Assembly: GCA_017979445.1 (NCBI GenBank)
Contig: JADQWC010000380.1
Location: forward strand, 1 to 64,000
Length of the DNA: 64,000 nt
Source: Akebia trifoliata
Lineage: Eukaryota > Streptophyta > Magnoliopsida > Ranunculales > Lardizabalaceae
Direction: 5' to 3'
The position numbers were made by a program, and so were the translations under genes. A model generated the notes under the pieces. The model saw only the letters and a program-made list of their open reading frames with translations. It made no database searches and was not told the DNA's origin. This document shows positions 1-10,525 of the stretch, in pieces. How positions within the stretch are numbered: position 1 is the stretch's first letter; each line of letters starts with the position of its first letter.

Positions 1-1675
1 GAACCGATCAATGACTTTAAACGGATAAAAAAACTAATCTAGAAAAAAAAGAAACTGAATTCGAGGATCATGTTCCGGGGTTGGAAGGTGTTAGGCACTA
101 ACCCCGCCCGACCAAAGCCGGTCTCTACTAACTTCCCAAATAAGTTACATTGCTAAAAAAAAAACCTAGATAATAATAAAATAAAATAAAAAGATTATAC
201 TTTTCCGATAACAAAGACTTTGTTCCCTCAGATCCGACAAAAATTACTCCTTGTACCATACTCCCTTGTTTCGTTCTGTCTCCGGATTTGATTTCTGATC
301 TCCGAGGTAAGGTATCTCCTTTCTGATCTGGACTCTTTGAGTTTATTATGAATTTTGAAGTATTTTTGGAGGGCTTTTAGGTGTTCTTTAGGCTAAAATC
401 GAAGGAGGGATGTTAGGTAAGGAGTTGGGGCTCCAAAACTAGGGTTTATGGGAGGCTAGGGGGGCTTTTAGACCTACTTCTCTTAGGGTTTTTGATTTGA
501 TACGAAAATAGGGTGTGAGCACCTCTATTTATAGATGTTTTTAGGGGTTGATTTGGATAGAGTTAGTGTTTAATTAGAGTTCTTTTAATTAGAGTTGTGT
601 TTTAATTAGACTTGTTTTAGGTAGAATTGTGTTTTAATTAGAATTGTTTTTGGTAGAATTGTTTTTTAGTTAGAACTCTATTAGATAGAGTTATTTTTTA
701 ATTAGAACTCTATTATGATTTTGATTTTTGGTCTTATTTGATTGACTTTTAATATTTTGACTTTAGTCTTAATTGATTGACTTTTAATATTTTGATTTTA
801 GTCTTGCTTAATTGACTTTAATTTTGACTTTAGTCTCACTTGATTGACTTTAATACCTTGACTTTATTCTTGCTTGATTGACTTTAATTTTTGTGAGAAC
901 CCTCCTCTATTATATCTTTAATTCTTTTGACCCACTCCCAAATGGAGGGGTCCTTAAAGAAATATCTCACGAACCCTCAACAATTTTTCATGAGAGCCCG
1001 ATTGATCGATTTTTTTAGTTCAAATTTTTAAATTAATTTCATTAATGTTTCACTTTAATTATTTAATGTTTTATTTATTAATTTCAGATTTTTTAATTAT
1101 GAAAATTGTGAATTTATCATTTTGCCCCCGGAGAGGACTTTTCACGTTTTAAGTCGGTTTTTAATGTTTTCTAGGATGTTTTAGAATTGATTTTTCGTAA
1201 GGAATTCAATGGAAATATTGGTTTGTGTTATTTATGAAATTTTTTGTGTGAAATGGTCGTGAACTTTATGAGGGGCATTTTCGTAATTTTGTCGAATTCT
1301 ATTAAAATTGGCGAAATGATTTATTTGATTTCGATTTGTTATTTTATGTGTTTGAATGGGTTTTTCTAAGCGTAACGTAGGCTTTAGGGTTGTTTTGAGG
1401 TTAGGGGTATTTTGGTAATTTGGTTAATTTTTAGTGATTTTTATCGTGAAGCTTCTTTTTGGTCTGCAAGATGATGATTTCTATGTTTCTGGGGTCGTAT
1501 TTTCCTAACGTAGCGTGGTTTCTAAGGTTTTGTCAATTCGAGATACCTCATCCGGATTTCTGAAACATTTCTGGTAACAAAATAAAGCAATGGAAATAAC
1601 ATCCATCATTGGGAATCGTTACGATCGGGTTGACGAGTTGATTAATCAGGCGGATGCAAAAATGGGGTGTCTACA
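1..1675 (-). repeat. R1 3' LTR (truncated by window edge)
   Basis: This stretch aligns base for base with 10611-12280. On the minus strand the LTR would begin TGTAGACACCCC at 1675. A TATA-like CTATAAATAG lies at 525-534 (minus), as in the other LTR copy. The first 300 bases differ from the right copy at about 5% of positions, whereas 1100-1675 differs at only about 1-2%. The terminal 85 bases, ending in CTTTCA on the element strand, are missing. Confidence 0.9.
525..534 (-). promoter_or_regulatory. TATA-like box in R1 3' LTR
   Basis: CTATAAATAG on the minus strand. The same motif is found at the corresponding place in the other R1 LTR (11133-11142), in R2 (17889-17898, plus) and in one R3 LTR (18847-18856, minus). 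Its repeated position in the LTR makes it the likely core promoter of these elements. Confidence 0.55.
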
Positions 1676-1688
1676 GATGCCCCTCTTT
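1676..1688 (-). other. R1 polypurine tract
   Basis: AAAGAGGGGCATC on the minus strand, directly 5' of the LTR start TGTAGACACC. The same 13 bases precede the 3' LTRs of R2, R3 and R4. This is the expected plus-strand primer site of an LTR retrotransposon. Confidence 0.85.
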
Positions 1689-2040
1689 GGCAGAGGGTTG
1701 AAGCAAACTAGGTAGCAAATCTATTTTGTTAAATAGTGCGATATCTGAATGCCAAAACTAGTGACAGTTCATTTTGCAGCCTGATTTAGCAATTCGTCGG
1801 GGTGTTCGGATCGTTGAGGGTATAGCTCTCCCCAAACTAAAAAATGTCAGGTCCTCGAGTGTGAGCTCTCACTGACAATGTCAGATCCTTGAATTTTAGA
1901 GAATTATCCCTGACTAAAAGAACAAATGTGCAAGTGTGTGCACTGTGTGAAATTGAGTAAAATTTGAGTAAAACAAAACTCGAGAAAATTTGAATGATAT
2001 TTGAGACAAATCTGAGCAAAAGTTGGGAGAAAGTTAAATG

Positions 2041-2930
2041 TGCTACACTACCTACTCTAGGTGAAAGAGTAATGAATTTATATTTTTTTGAGAGTCTTAT
2101 TCTACCTACTTAGAGTGAAATTTTTTTTTTTGGGAAGTTCTACTCTACCTACATGGAGTGAAAGAGTAATAAACTAGTTTTTTTTTGGAAGTTCTACTCT
2201 ACCTACTCGGAGTGAAAGAGTAATGAACTAAGCTTTTTAGAAGTCCTACTCTACCTGCCCAGGGTGAAAGAGTAATGAACTAATTTTTTTGGGAAGTTCT
2301 ACTCTACCTACTCGGAGTGAAAGAGTAATGAACTAATTTTTTAGAAGTCCTACTCTACCTGCCTAGGGTGAAAGAGTAATGGACTAATTTTTTTTTGGAA
2401 AGTTCTACTCTACCTACTCGGAGTGAAAGAGTAATGAACTAAATTTTTTTTTGGGAAGTTCTACTCTACCTACCCGGAGTGAAAGAGTAATGAACTATTT
2501 TTTTTTTTTGGAAGTTCTACTCTACCTACTCGGAGTGAAAGAGTAATGAACTAAGCTTTTTAAAAGTCCTACTCTACCTGCCCAGGGTGAAAGAGTAATG
2601 AACTAATTTTTTCGGGAAGTTCTACTCTACCTACTCGAAGTGAAAGAGTAATGAATTAATTTTTTAGGAGTCCTACTCTACTTGCCCAGGGTGAAAGAGT
2701 AATGAACTAATTATTTTGGGAAGTTCTACTCTACCTACTCGGAGTGAAAGAGTAATGAACTAATCTTTTTTGGAAGTTCTGCTCTACCTACCTGGAGTGA
2801 AAGAGTAATGAACTAATTTTTTTGGGAAGTTCTACTCTACCTACTCGGAGTGAAAGAGTAATTAACTAATTTTTTCTTTTTTAGGAAGTTCTATTCTACC
2901 TGCCCAGGGTGCAAGAATAATGAACTAAGC
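2041..2930. repeat. Tandem array, about 17 units of 50-56 bp, in R1 3' UTR
   Basis: Each unit contains CTACTCTACCT then GAGTGAAAGAGTAATGAACT and a poly-T spacer. Two unit types, CTACTCGGAGTG and CTGCCCAGGGTG, alternate over part of the array (for example 2170-2400 and 2520-2720), with spacers ending GGGAAGTT or AGAAGTC in step with the unit type. This implies amplification as dimers. One copy of the motif is seen in R2 (near 16388) and R3 (near 21590), and about 12 copies in R4. Confidence 0.9.
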
Positions 2931-3682
2931 TTTGAGGAAACAAATGGGGGATTAACCTCGCATTTGATTTTTTTTTTTTAATAAAAAGTTGGATTTTATG
3001 AAGGTCCGGTAAACATTTTAACTCTCTTTGAATCTGAGGAGTTTTCAAAATTGCTATCAAGAGGGTAACCTTTAATTCAAAGTTAACCTTATCCTTTGGG
3101 GTTGAAATTGACTAGGCATCAGAACAAAAATGCCCCTAGTTTGACAAGGAACATTGCACTGGGGATAATTGAACATAATTTGAAAATAAATGCCCCTAGT
3201 GTAAGGGGGGAAACTGTACTCTTTAGAAAAAGGAAGTGTCCTTGTTATGAAAGTTTGAAATCCTTGATTACCGCAAACGCAATAAATGTTTAACTTTTAA
3301 TTTTGACTTTTTATATTGAAGATTTTGAGTCAGGCTCAAAGACATTGGAACAAAATATTTCTTTCTGAAATTCATCATAGAATTTGTTCTTTCTCCCCAT
3401 CGGTTCGCTTAGGGATATGAAACTCTTCAAATCAATCATAGACGAGATACTTGTATCCACTGAGTCTATATTTGGTTCAAACTGGATATTGAAACTTGAT
3501 CATTCGGACTTCTGATATTTTGACACGGGCTACCTTTTCAGCTTCTCAACTCAACGGAGATTTTCTTTTATTTTTTGATAGCTCTAAGTTTTGCCTAGAT
3601 TGCCTATTCAGGTTTTCAATCTAGCGAGCATGCTCTAGCTTTTGCCTAGATCACCTTTTTAGGTTTTCGATCTAGCGAGCTT

Positions 3683-4363
3683 ACAATTTTTTCTTTTTTT
3701 CTTGCTTTGATTGTTACCAAGGTCATCCTTTCATATTTTTAACCTCGCGAGCTTGCCTTAATTTTTGCCTAAGTTGCCTTTTTGGGTTTTCAACCTAGCA
3801 GGCTCTTTTTTTTTCTTCCGTCTGAACTTCTAGAGTTGCTGTCTGATCATGTTTTGTTATCTTCCTTGACTTTTCGCACGGTACTTAGGAGGACTTTCAT
3901 GGGTAAGCTTAGGACTAGGTATAAAAAGAAAGGAATCTTGAGGCTCAAAAACCCAAATGCCCCTTGTATGGCATTTTCTTTTAAATTATTTTCTTTTTCC
4001 TTGAATTTTCTTCCCCACTTTGACAATTTTTTCTTTTTTTCTTGCTTTGATTGTTACCAAGGTCATCCTTTCATATTTTTAACCTCGCGAGCTTGCCTTA
4101 ATTTTTGCCTAAGTTGCCTTTTTGGGTTTTCAACCTAGCAGGCTCTTTTTTTTTCTTCCCGTCTGAACTTCTAGAGTTGCTGTCTGATCATGTTTTGTTA
4201 TCTTCCTTGACTTTTCGCACGGTACTTAGGAGGACTTTCATGGGTAAGCTTAGGACTAGGTATAAAAAGAAAGGAATCTTGAGGCTCAAAAACCCAAATG
4301 CCCCTTGTATGGCATTTTCTTTTAAATTATTTTCTTTTTCCTTGAATTTTCTTCCCCACTTTG
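3683..4363. repeat. Two-copy tandem duplication of about 340 bp
   Basis: 3683-4022 and 4023-4363 are almost identical, differing by one extra C in the second copy (TTCTTCC versus TTCTTCCC) and little else that I can see. The open frames that cross it are side effects of low stop density in T-rich sequence and have no family signature. Confidence 0.9.
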
Positions 4364-4662
4364 ACAATTTTTTTCTTTTGAATTTTTTCTTTTTAGATTT
4401 TTTTTTCGGGGAATCTATTTTTATTTTTTTATTTTGGTGTGGTCGGGCCTGAAGTAACTTCTCAGGTTGCCTACGTACCCCAGAATTTTGGGATCAGACC
4501 AAAATGTAGTTCAGATTTTTCCTCCCCTAGGTTAGGTGATCGGGCTTAGAAAGAAAAAGGCATAATTTTTATTTTTGAAAAGGCTGCAAAGGGGTTGAGA
4601 AAGGATATGTTGAACTGGGTAACTGGGTAATATGAGGATTGATTCGGCCAAAGATGACCTCC

Positions 4663-5305
4663 TTAAATGTAGTACCGTTTGATTTGGTCAAGGTTGGTTG
4701 GTTCTGATAATTCGATTCCATCATGATCTTGAAGTGTGACAGCTTTTCCTGGTAATATTTCCTTGACGATAAACGGACCTCCCCAATTTGGTTTGAACTT
4801 CCCTCTAGGGTCAAAGATAGGTGCCCGATTTTCTTTGAGTACTAAATCCCCGACTTGTAAGTGACGAACCTTGATCTTTTTGTCAAATGTGAGAGTGATT
4901 TTTCTTTGATAGGCCTACACGTGGTACAAAGCTTTTAGTCATTTTTCTTCAATTTTAATTCTTCATACCGAAAAGTCGACTTTCCATCAAGACTTTGAGA
5001 TATGGGATTTCCATTTCAACTAGTAAGATTACTATCATATCATATACTAGATAACAGGGAGTTACTCCAGTGGAAGACTCTATCGAAGTACGATATGTCC
5101 AAAGTATGAATGACAGCTTTTCTGACCAATCTTGGTGCGATTGACACATTTTCACGATGATTATCTTAAGATTCTTACTAGCTGCTTCAATCGCTCTATT
5201 AATTTGAGGATGATAGGAGGATGATTTGTGATGCCGGATGTCGAACTTTGAACCCAGAGTGATAACCTAAGCTTTGATGTACGACCCATTATCAGAGATC
5301 AATAC
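4663..5305 (-). pseudogene. R1 integrase remnant (core C-terminal half and C-terminal domain)
   Basis: On the minus strand this resumes at the second catalytic Asp region (LISDNGS, near 5290) and runs through sequence equivalent to the PQTNGA-EAANKN segment (here PQINRAIEAASKN), the helix after it (MCQSHQDWSEKLSF, SLVYGME-like) and the C-terminal DLVLKENR-PIFDPRG-KPNWGGPFIIKEIL-DHDGIELPEPTNLDQIK block, with several frameshifts and stops. It ends at the TAA at 4663-4665. The zinc-finger HHCC domain and first catalytic Asp are absent, so it cannot encode an active integrase. R3 has the same organisation. Confidence 0.8.
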
Positions 5306-5765
5306 CGCTTCAACTGTTTCATAATCTAATAATGGTAATCTATTCTGGGAGTTCTACCATGTTGAGAAGTCTAGCACTGATACATTTTGTAAGATCTTCT
5401 TTGATCTTATTGATATAGACGAGTATCTATTCCGTGTTGAACAACACCCAAGCTTGTACCTAACATACCTTCATATGATCACACGAACAAGTCTTTTGAA
5501 ATTTCTGAGTAAATTCATTATCCCCTCGTATTCCTTTAGGGATAAGATGGTTTCTATTTGAATCTCTTTAGGAATTATTTTTTATTTTGAGGTCAAAGAC
5601 CTTTTCTTTCTCGATTAAAGGTTGAGCTCGACTTTTATCTTCTTGTTCAGAAACGAAATCTATCAAATTATTAGTTAATTCGTTAATGCGCTTGAGGTAT
5701 TCAAAAATTTCATTTATCCGATCAATTTCAGATGGGGCAACAGACACCTCTATAAACTCGATGAA
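5306..5765 (-). pseudogene. R1 region upstream of RT, fused to integrase
   Basis: On the minus strand the residues VAPSEIDRINEIFEYLKRIN and then NFKRLV correspond to the conserved linker before the RT of Tat elements. They continue to a KIKEDL-KC-S-ARLLNMVE-PE segment that resembles the start of RT (KIKEEV-K-NAGFL-YPEW). The frame then passes straight into integrase sequence near 5310. The catalytic RT palm and both RNase H domains are missing. Stops and frameshifts make it non-coding. R3 (23926-24363) shows the same join. Confidence 0.7.
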
Positions 5766-6424
5766 CTAACTTGACTCAATAGAAAAGAGTAGACTCAATC
5801 TAAGGAAGACATGACCTTGCTGGAAAAAAGGACTCGAGCTAACTCAAATGACTCATGAAAACTTAAGACAAGTACCCAGACGAGTTTGGTTAGGACTAAG
5901 GACTGAGATATTGCTTATAACCGGTAGGATTGAAACACTATGATCTTCAAAGAATAACTGGACGATGTTGAGAAATTTTGAGGTCATTTCTGACTGTTGA
6001 CTTGATATTGACGTTTACTCTAACTGACCAGATCTACAACCCTAGCTAGACGATGGACGATTGAGCTTAGATACAATGATAACCCTTAAACCTCTTTGAA
6101 GGTGAATTTAACCAATTTCAATGTCACCCCCTTGATAACATTTCAAATGAACCCTGAGATTTTATTGAATTTTTTACACCAATCTATTAAACAATTCATC
6201 CACTCAATGATTATTCAGAAGGAAAATAATTTTATTGCACTCTTGAAAATAATATTTTTATTGAATAACAATTTTCACAATTCTGATTATTTTTTGCAAT
6301 TATTTTCTTTTTAGAAAAACATATTTTGATAATTTTACAAGGTCCATGCAAAAAATAGATTTTTGGTAAAAAACATTTTTTAAAAATTTTACATGCAAAA
6401 ATAGATCTTTTGTAAATCATTTTT

Positions 6425-6660
6425 CCTTCATTTTTTTTTCTTTGGAAAACATTTTCTTTGGAAAACATTTTCTTTGGAAAACATTTTTTCTCTGAAAACT
6501 AGTTTTTTATTTGGAAAGCATTTTCTCTTGGAAAATCTTGTTCTTATGGAAAACATTTTCTAGAAAAAACTTTTTCTTTAGAAACATTTTTCTAGAGAAC
6601 AACACTTTTTTTGGAAAACACTTTTTCTGAAAAATATTTTCCCTTCGTAAACCATTTTTC
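6425..6660. repeat. Degenerate short tandem tract (GGAAAACATTTTCT-like)
   Basis: Roughly 17-25 bp units built on GGAAAACATTTTCTTT, for example three nearly exact copies at 6430-6490. The same tract in the same place occurs in R3 at about 24950-25210, so it predates the split of R1 and R3. Confidence 0.7.
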
Positions 6661-6919
6661 CTCTTTGAAGATGGGTTGGAATCCGAATTTAGAACACAAT
6701 TTAATTTCCAATTGAATTTAAATGTCTCGGCCCATCATGATTGTTGGATCGAAATGGACTGGGTCATTATTGTAAAATGATGGATTCTTTATTGGGTCGG
6801 TGCACCCATTTTAATTTTCAAAACAAAATTTTTAATCCTTGAGGACAACCATATATTCTTGATCTCATCATCCACATCATTCACATACATTCATCAATCA
6901 AAAGGTTCCATTCAATAAA

Positions 6920-7700
6920 CAACCCGGGAACACCCACGATAAGTTCGAGTCGTGACCTACGGGGAAGGTTTCTAGACTCTAAGCTTACTATGTGCAATGC
7001 ATTTTTATCTGGCCACCCTTGCCCAAGCACACCTATATACCTTTCGATACGTGGTGACTTGGTTTGATATATCGTATAGGTGATAATCTAAAACCTCAAC
7101 TCACTTCTCTGAAGCCAAAAACAGCCAGTTTGATCTCCAGTTGAGAGGTGGCGCACAATGCTGAGCAAGGGCCCACTTAAATACTTCTCGTCTAGAATAG
7201 ACGTAGTCTATCCCCCTCGTACAGTAGGGTACAGCGGGGCAAGATCTTGCTTAGGCACCGATTTTGATCAAGAAGTACAATTGATATACTTAGATTATCT
7301 TTTATACCTACGGGTACGAGTCAAGAGTGTTAGCTTTAATAAATGATTTGGCATCCCACGAGGGGACCGACCACGTACTAGTACTACGTTGGCAATCGGG
7401 ACATGTGACTGTGTGGCTCACAATAGATCAAAGGCTCAGGTCGCTCCAGCCTGGGTGCATCAATATATCTCTCAGAATCATCTGATCAGACGGTATTAAT
7501 GCCACCAGTTTGATATACCCTAAGGTACGTGACTGGAGTTGTGGTTTTCATGAATGACTTCGCATCTCCTAAGAGACCGGGCCACGCACTAGTGCCACGT
7601 TGGCTATATGGGACGTTTAAGTGGGTAAAATAGTAAACGTGCATGTGGTGTGTGCAAAACAGGGTGGGGTGTGCCCGGGACCTTTTTTAAACAAATGGGC
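6920..7700 (-). other. Conserved leader block with internal duplication
   Basis: This block is unusually well conserved in R3 (25480-26330) and R4 (45630-46440, plus strand). It contains two related halves. One centres on CACGTACTAGTACTACGTTGG, the other on CACGCACTAGTGCCACGTTGG. A minus-strand translation around the second half gives SFMKTTTPVTYLRVYQTG, recognisable in all three elements. It may be the relic of an extra ORF upstream of gag (known from Ogre elements) or a structured RNA. Frames are broken, so I do not call it coding. Confidence 0.5.
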
Positions 7701-7971
7701 CTATGGGCCCAATCAAACCAATCACACATTGGATTACATGAATATTAAAAAAAATCATTCGAATCATGTGAATATTCAATCAAGATCAATACCATTCCAA
7801 TCACATAAGCACATTAAGCATATCAATGTTAGAAGCAAGCATTATTTCCTTATGTATTTCAACTAAGGGTTATTTTGGGTGACCCGAACAAAATCAAGAC
7901 TTTAATGAATATTGCCTCGAGGATAGAATGGTAATTGTTGAGGTAAGGAGTGATGAACACACATTTTTTTG

Positions 7972-8002
<31 letters not shown>

Positions 8003-8845
8003 ATGCATGGCAAATCTTTTGAGAACATAGGCTAGCGTGACCAACTCATAAGGTTTCAAATTAGGCCACGTGCTTCATCATGTCAGCAATCCAATGTCAC
8101 AACCTTAAAGATTTTGATGAAAAATTTTGGATCCGAAAATAAAATTCACATTAATTTTATCTTTTTTAGCTTTGATCCAAGGTTTTTGAAAATGAGCGAT
8201 TACGAAATCCCGAATCTAAAAATAAAAATTAATTATTTTTCTTGAAAATTTTCTTTTGAACTTCCGCAAGCCTATGACATTGGATGGTGATTTTAAGTGG
8301 CACACGGTGAACTCAACTACCCTTAGTAAGTATGAAATCTTACTAGATTAGTGAGATTAGCTTTGCTCAAGGGTTATCCATATTTGCAGTCAAACAACTG
8401 TTCTTAAAAGTTTTTGTCACTTAGCAAAGTTTGGGGTGAGACCCACATTCATAAAATAAGAACTAATATAAAGAATTGAGGCCCACATGCATAACTGTTT
8501 TGTGAAAAAAAAACAGAAAGTCCAGCCAAGATTTGTTGAGGAATGCCCTTCAAAAGCTTAATCCTTTTTCTTTGGCAAAAATGTGGGTCCCACTCAAAAT
8601 TTGTTTGAGTAAAATAAACTTTTAAAAGTAATGAAATTTTTTTATAAATGCCACATGTAAATATGTAAAAAAATTAATCTTTTCCCATCCAACACCAACC
8701 TTATAGGTATGGCTCACGTGAGACCTCAAAAACATCACCATCGCCCTCTTTTATTTCTCTGAATTTTTCATTTTTTTTTTTTTTAGCCACAAATAAAAAA
8801 AAAGGTATTTTCAGATTAAGGACCTCACACCTTGCGTCCTCTCTG

Positions 8846-9096
8846 CTCAACGAAAGTGGAGCATTGGATATTTTCCACTTAAAAGTTTTAAGATGTAAAA
8901 GGTGAATCTTGAGATCACGTGGCCCTCCAATCCCGATCAACTCAAGAACCTACAATGAAGGGAAGCACTCATTCACCTTTTTTAGGTCCTTATTACCCAA
9001 TCTTATGAGCGTCAGATTTGTGAGCATTAGCATTGGCTTTAATCCCTCTAAGGATAGCCAAGCATTCTTCACTTCCAACTCAGCAAGACGATTACA
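8846..9096 (-). pseudogene. Captured F-box/LRR (FBL/FBD-type) gene fragment in R1 leader
   Basis: The minus-strand translation shows RLAELEVKNAWL, LTNLTLIRLGNKDLKKVNEC, FPSL-VLELIGIGG and then LKIHLLHLKTFKWKISNAPL. This is the pattern of leucine-rich repeats in plant F-box/LRR proteins: a leucine-anchored strand, a D-DL-K-CFPSL helix start, and an LKT-W-I-NAPLSL phrase. One in-frame stop lies before VLELIG, and homology seems to end after APLSLS near 8846. It has the same orientation as R1 transcription. It is a fragment of a substrate-recognition subunit gene, not a functional gene. No F-box motif is present. The family call is from pattern recognition only. Confidence 0.65.
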
Positions 9097-9695
9097 ACAT
9101 GAAGAAACTAGAGATAATATATTTGATCGTCTCTAGCAAGTTTGAATCTAGAAATCAGAAATCAAAAGGGATCCCAACTGTCAAGCCATGCCTGACAACC
9201 ACTCTAACACCAAATTAACGCCTGGGAGAAAGAGATCATCAGATTCACCGTCTCCATCATCATCAGAGATCTCTTGCATTGGTAATTCAACGCCAACAGA
9301 TACCAACTCGAGGTTTCCCCAACTTATTCAAAATACATTGCACCACCTCGATCAAAAACCAAACAACACACAGAGACTCTGTATTTCAATTTCCCTTTTC
9401 ATTTTTATGTTTTCTTATGATGCAAAATAGAGAAATCGAAAGATTTATTTAAAACTAAAAGAAATCGTGGTAGATGGTTTTGTTGCCGAGAATCAATCGA
9501 ACCTTTTGAATATTTTCGTCTTCTGTGATAATCGGTACCTCCATTGATGCTCGCGGAGAGATTTAGTGAAAAAAAATAGCTTGATTAAGAGATGAAGAAT
9601 AGAAGAGAGGAGAGAGTTGAATGGAGTTTGGTTCTTTTACTCGCGATTTGAGAATCGGAATCGAGACCAAAGTCAAAACGATTGGAGTTGAGAAT

Positions 9696-9698
<3 letters not shown>
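9097..9698 (-). other. R1-specific leader segment, possible further host sequence
   Basis: This stretch is not matched in R3 or R4. On the minus strand a short open stretch near 9190-9285 starts MQEISDDDGDGESDDLFLPG, an acidic phrase I do not recognise. It may be an exon or UTR of the same captured gene as 8846-9096 or unrelated sequence. No splice structure can be established. Confidence 0.35.

Positions 9699-9728
<30 letters not shown>
9699..9728. repeat. (GA)n microsatellite in R1 leader
   Basis: An uninterrupted GA run of about 14 repeats. CT/GA runs occur at comparable leader positions in R3 (28031-28050) and R4 (43902-43920). Confidence 0.9.
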
Positions 9729-9730
<2 letters not shown>

Positions 9731-10507
9731 AAGAGAGAAGACGCCTCTCTATACCTGTTGTTTTCCGTTTTCTTCTTTGTGGAGAAGAAGATAAAAACAG
9801 TAAAGACTGTTTTCTACTAACGGCACACCACGTAAAAAAAAAAAAAAAAAAAATTCTGATTTTTTTTTCTTGGAATTCTCTCATCATCACGAACAATATT
9901 AAAAAAGGCACTTTTTTTTCTTAACACATTACTCACAAATAATTTATTTTCACAACTTGCCGCCTATGCTTAGTAACGTGCTAAATTTTTTTTTTTTTTT
10001 TTTTTTAAATAAAAAAAAATCCATAACTCAAATTCCAACCACCATCACTCCATCCTCAATTTATGTCAATTTGAATCTTTCATTATTTAGGGTCATCCCA
10101 AAATGACCCTAGATTGAATCAAAAAGAAAAATTATGCCGAATCCGAAATATCCAAAATTGAACCAAAAGGTATTAATAAAGGATAATACCAAAAAAACTT
10201 AATAATAATCCAAATAAAAAATGAGTCAACACCCATTATTTTAGACTATTACCTTCCTGAAATCCTGCATGATTTTAAGGTCATTCCGAATAACCCTTGA
10301 TGATCCATAAAAAGTGTCAAAACAAAATATTCAACATTAAAACCAGTGCTCAATAATTGAACCAAAAAAAAATGATAAAAAAAATTAATAATAATAAAAT
10401 AAAATAAAAAAACTAAAGAAATAAATAAAATAAAATAATTAAAAAAAACTAGGTCCTACTGGCAATGTTTCCCATACTTGGGGCTTTTCAAGTCTGATCC
10501 TCAAATG

Positions 10508-10525
10508 TCCCCAGTGGGTCGCCAC
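10508..10525 (-). other. R1 primer-binding site
   Basis: On the minus strand the sequence GTGGCGACCCACTGGGGA directly follows the 5' LTR end CTTTCA. It is the R3 site GTGGCGACTCCACTGGGG with one base lost. Tat/Ogre elements are known to use a tRNA-Arg-type PBS of this general form. The exact tRNA was not checked. Confidence 0.75.

Larger units (their letters stand above)
1689..4662 (-). other. R1 3' untranslated region
   Basis: This stretch lies between the integrase stop codon and the PPT and has no credible ORF. It contains the 50-55 bp tandem array at 2041-2930, the recent 340-bp tandem duplication at 3683-4363, and a run of degenerate phrases of the type GGTTTTCAACCTAGC that recurs in R2, R3 and R4. 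The remaining parts (1689-2040, 2931-3682 and 4364-4662) are AT-rich and match the 3' UTRs of R3 and R4. Confidence 0.75.
5766..10507 (-). other. R1 leader (gag replaced by a deletion)
   Basis: This lies between the PBS and the pre-RT remnant. From the PBS inward it holds an AT-rich homologous leader (9950-10507), a GA microsatellite, a host-derived F-box/LRR fragment, an R1/R3/R4-shared block at about 6920-7700, a degenerate GGAAAACATTTT-like repeat tract, and at about 5985 the position where gag should start. There the sequence runs directly into the pre-RT linker, so gag and protease are deleted. R3 has the same deletion. No function is visible in 7700-8700 beyond poly-T (7976-7999) and AT-rich sequence. 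Confidence 0.7.

Noticed and set aside
3782..4452. Two hydrophobic frames of 115-118 codons sharing the same peptide
   Set aside because: Both cross the recent 340-bp duplication in T-rich 3' UTR. Phe/Leu-rich content follows base composition, and the frames are broken in R3 and R4.
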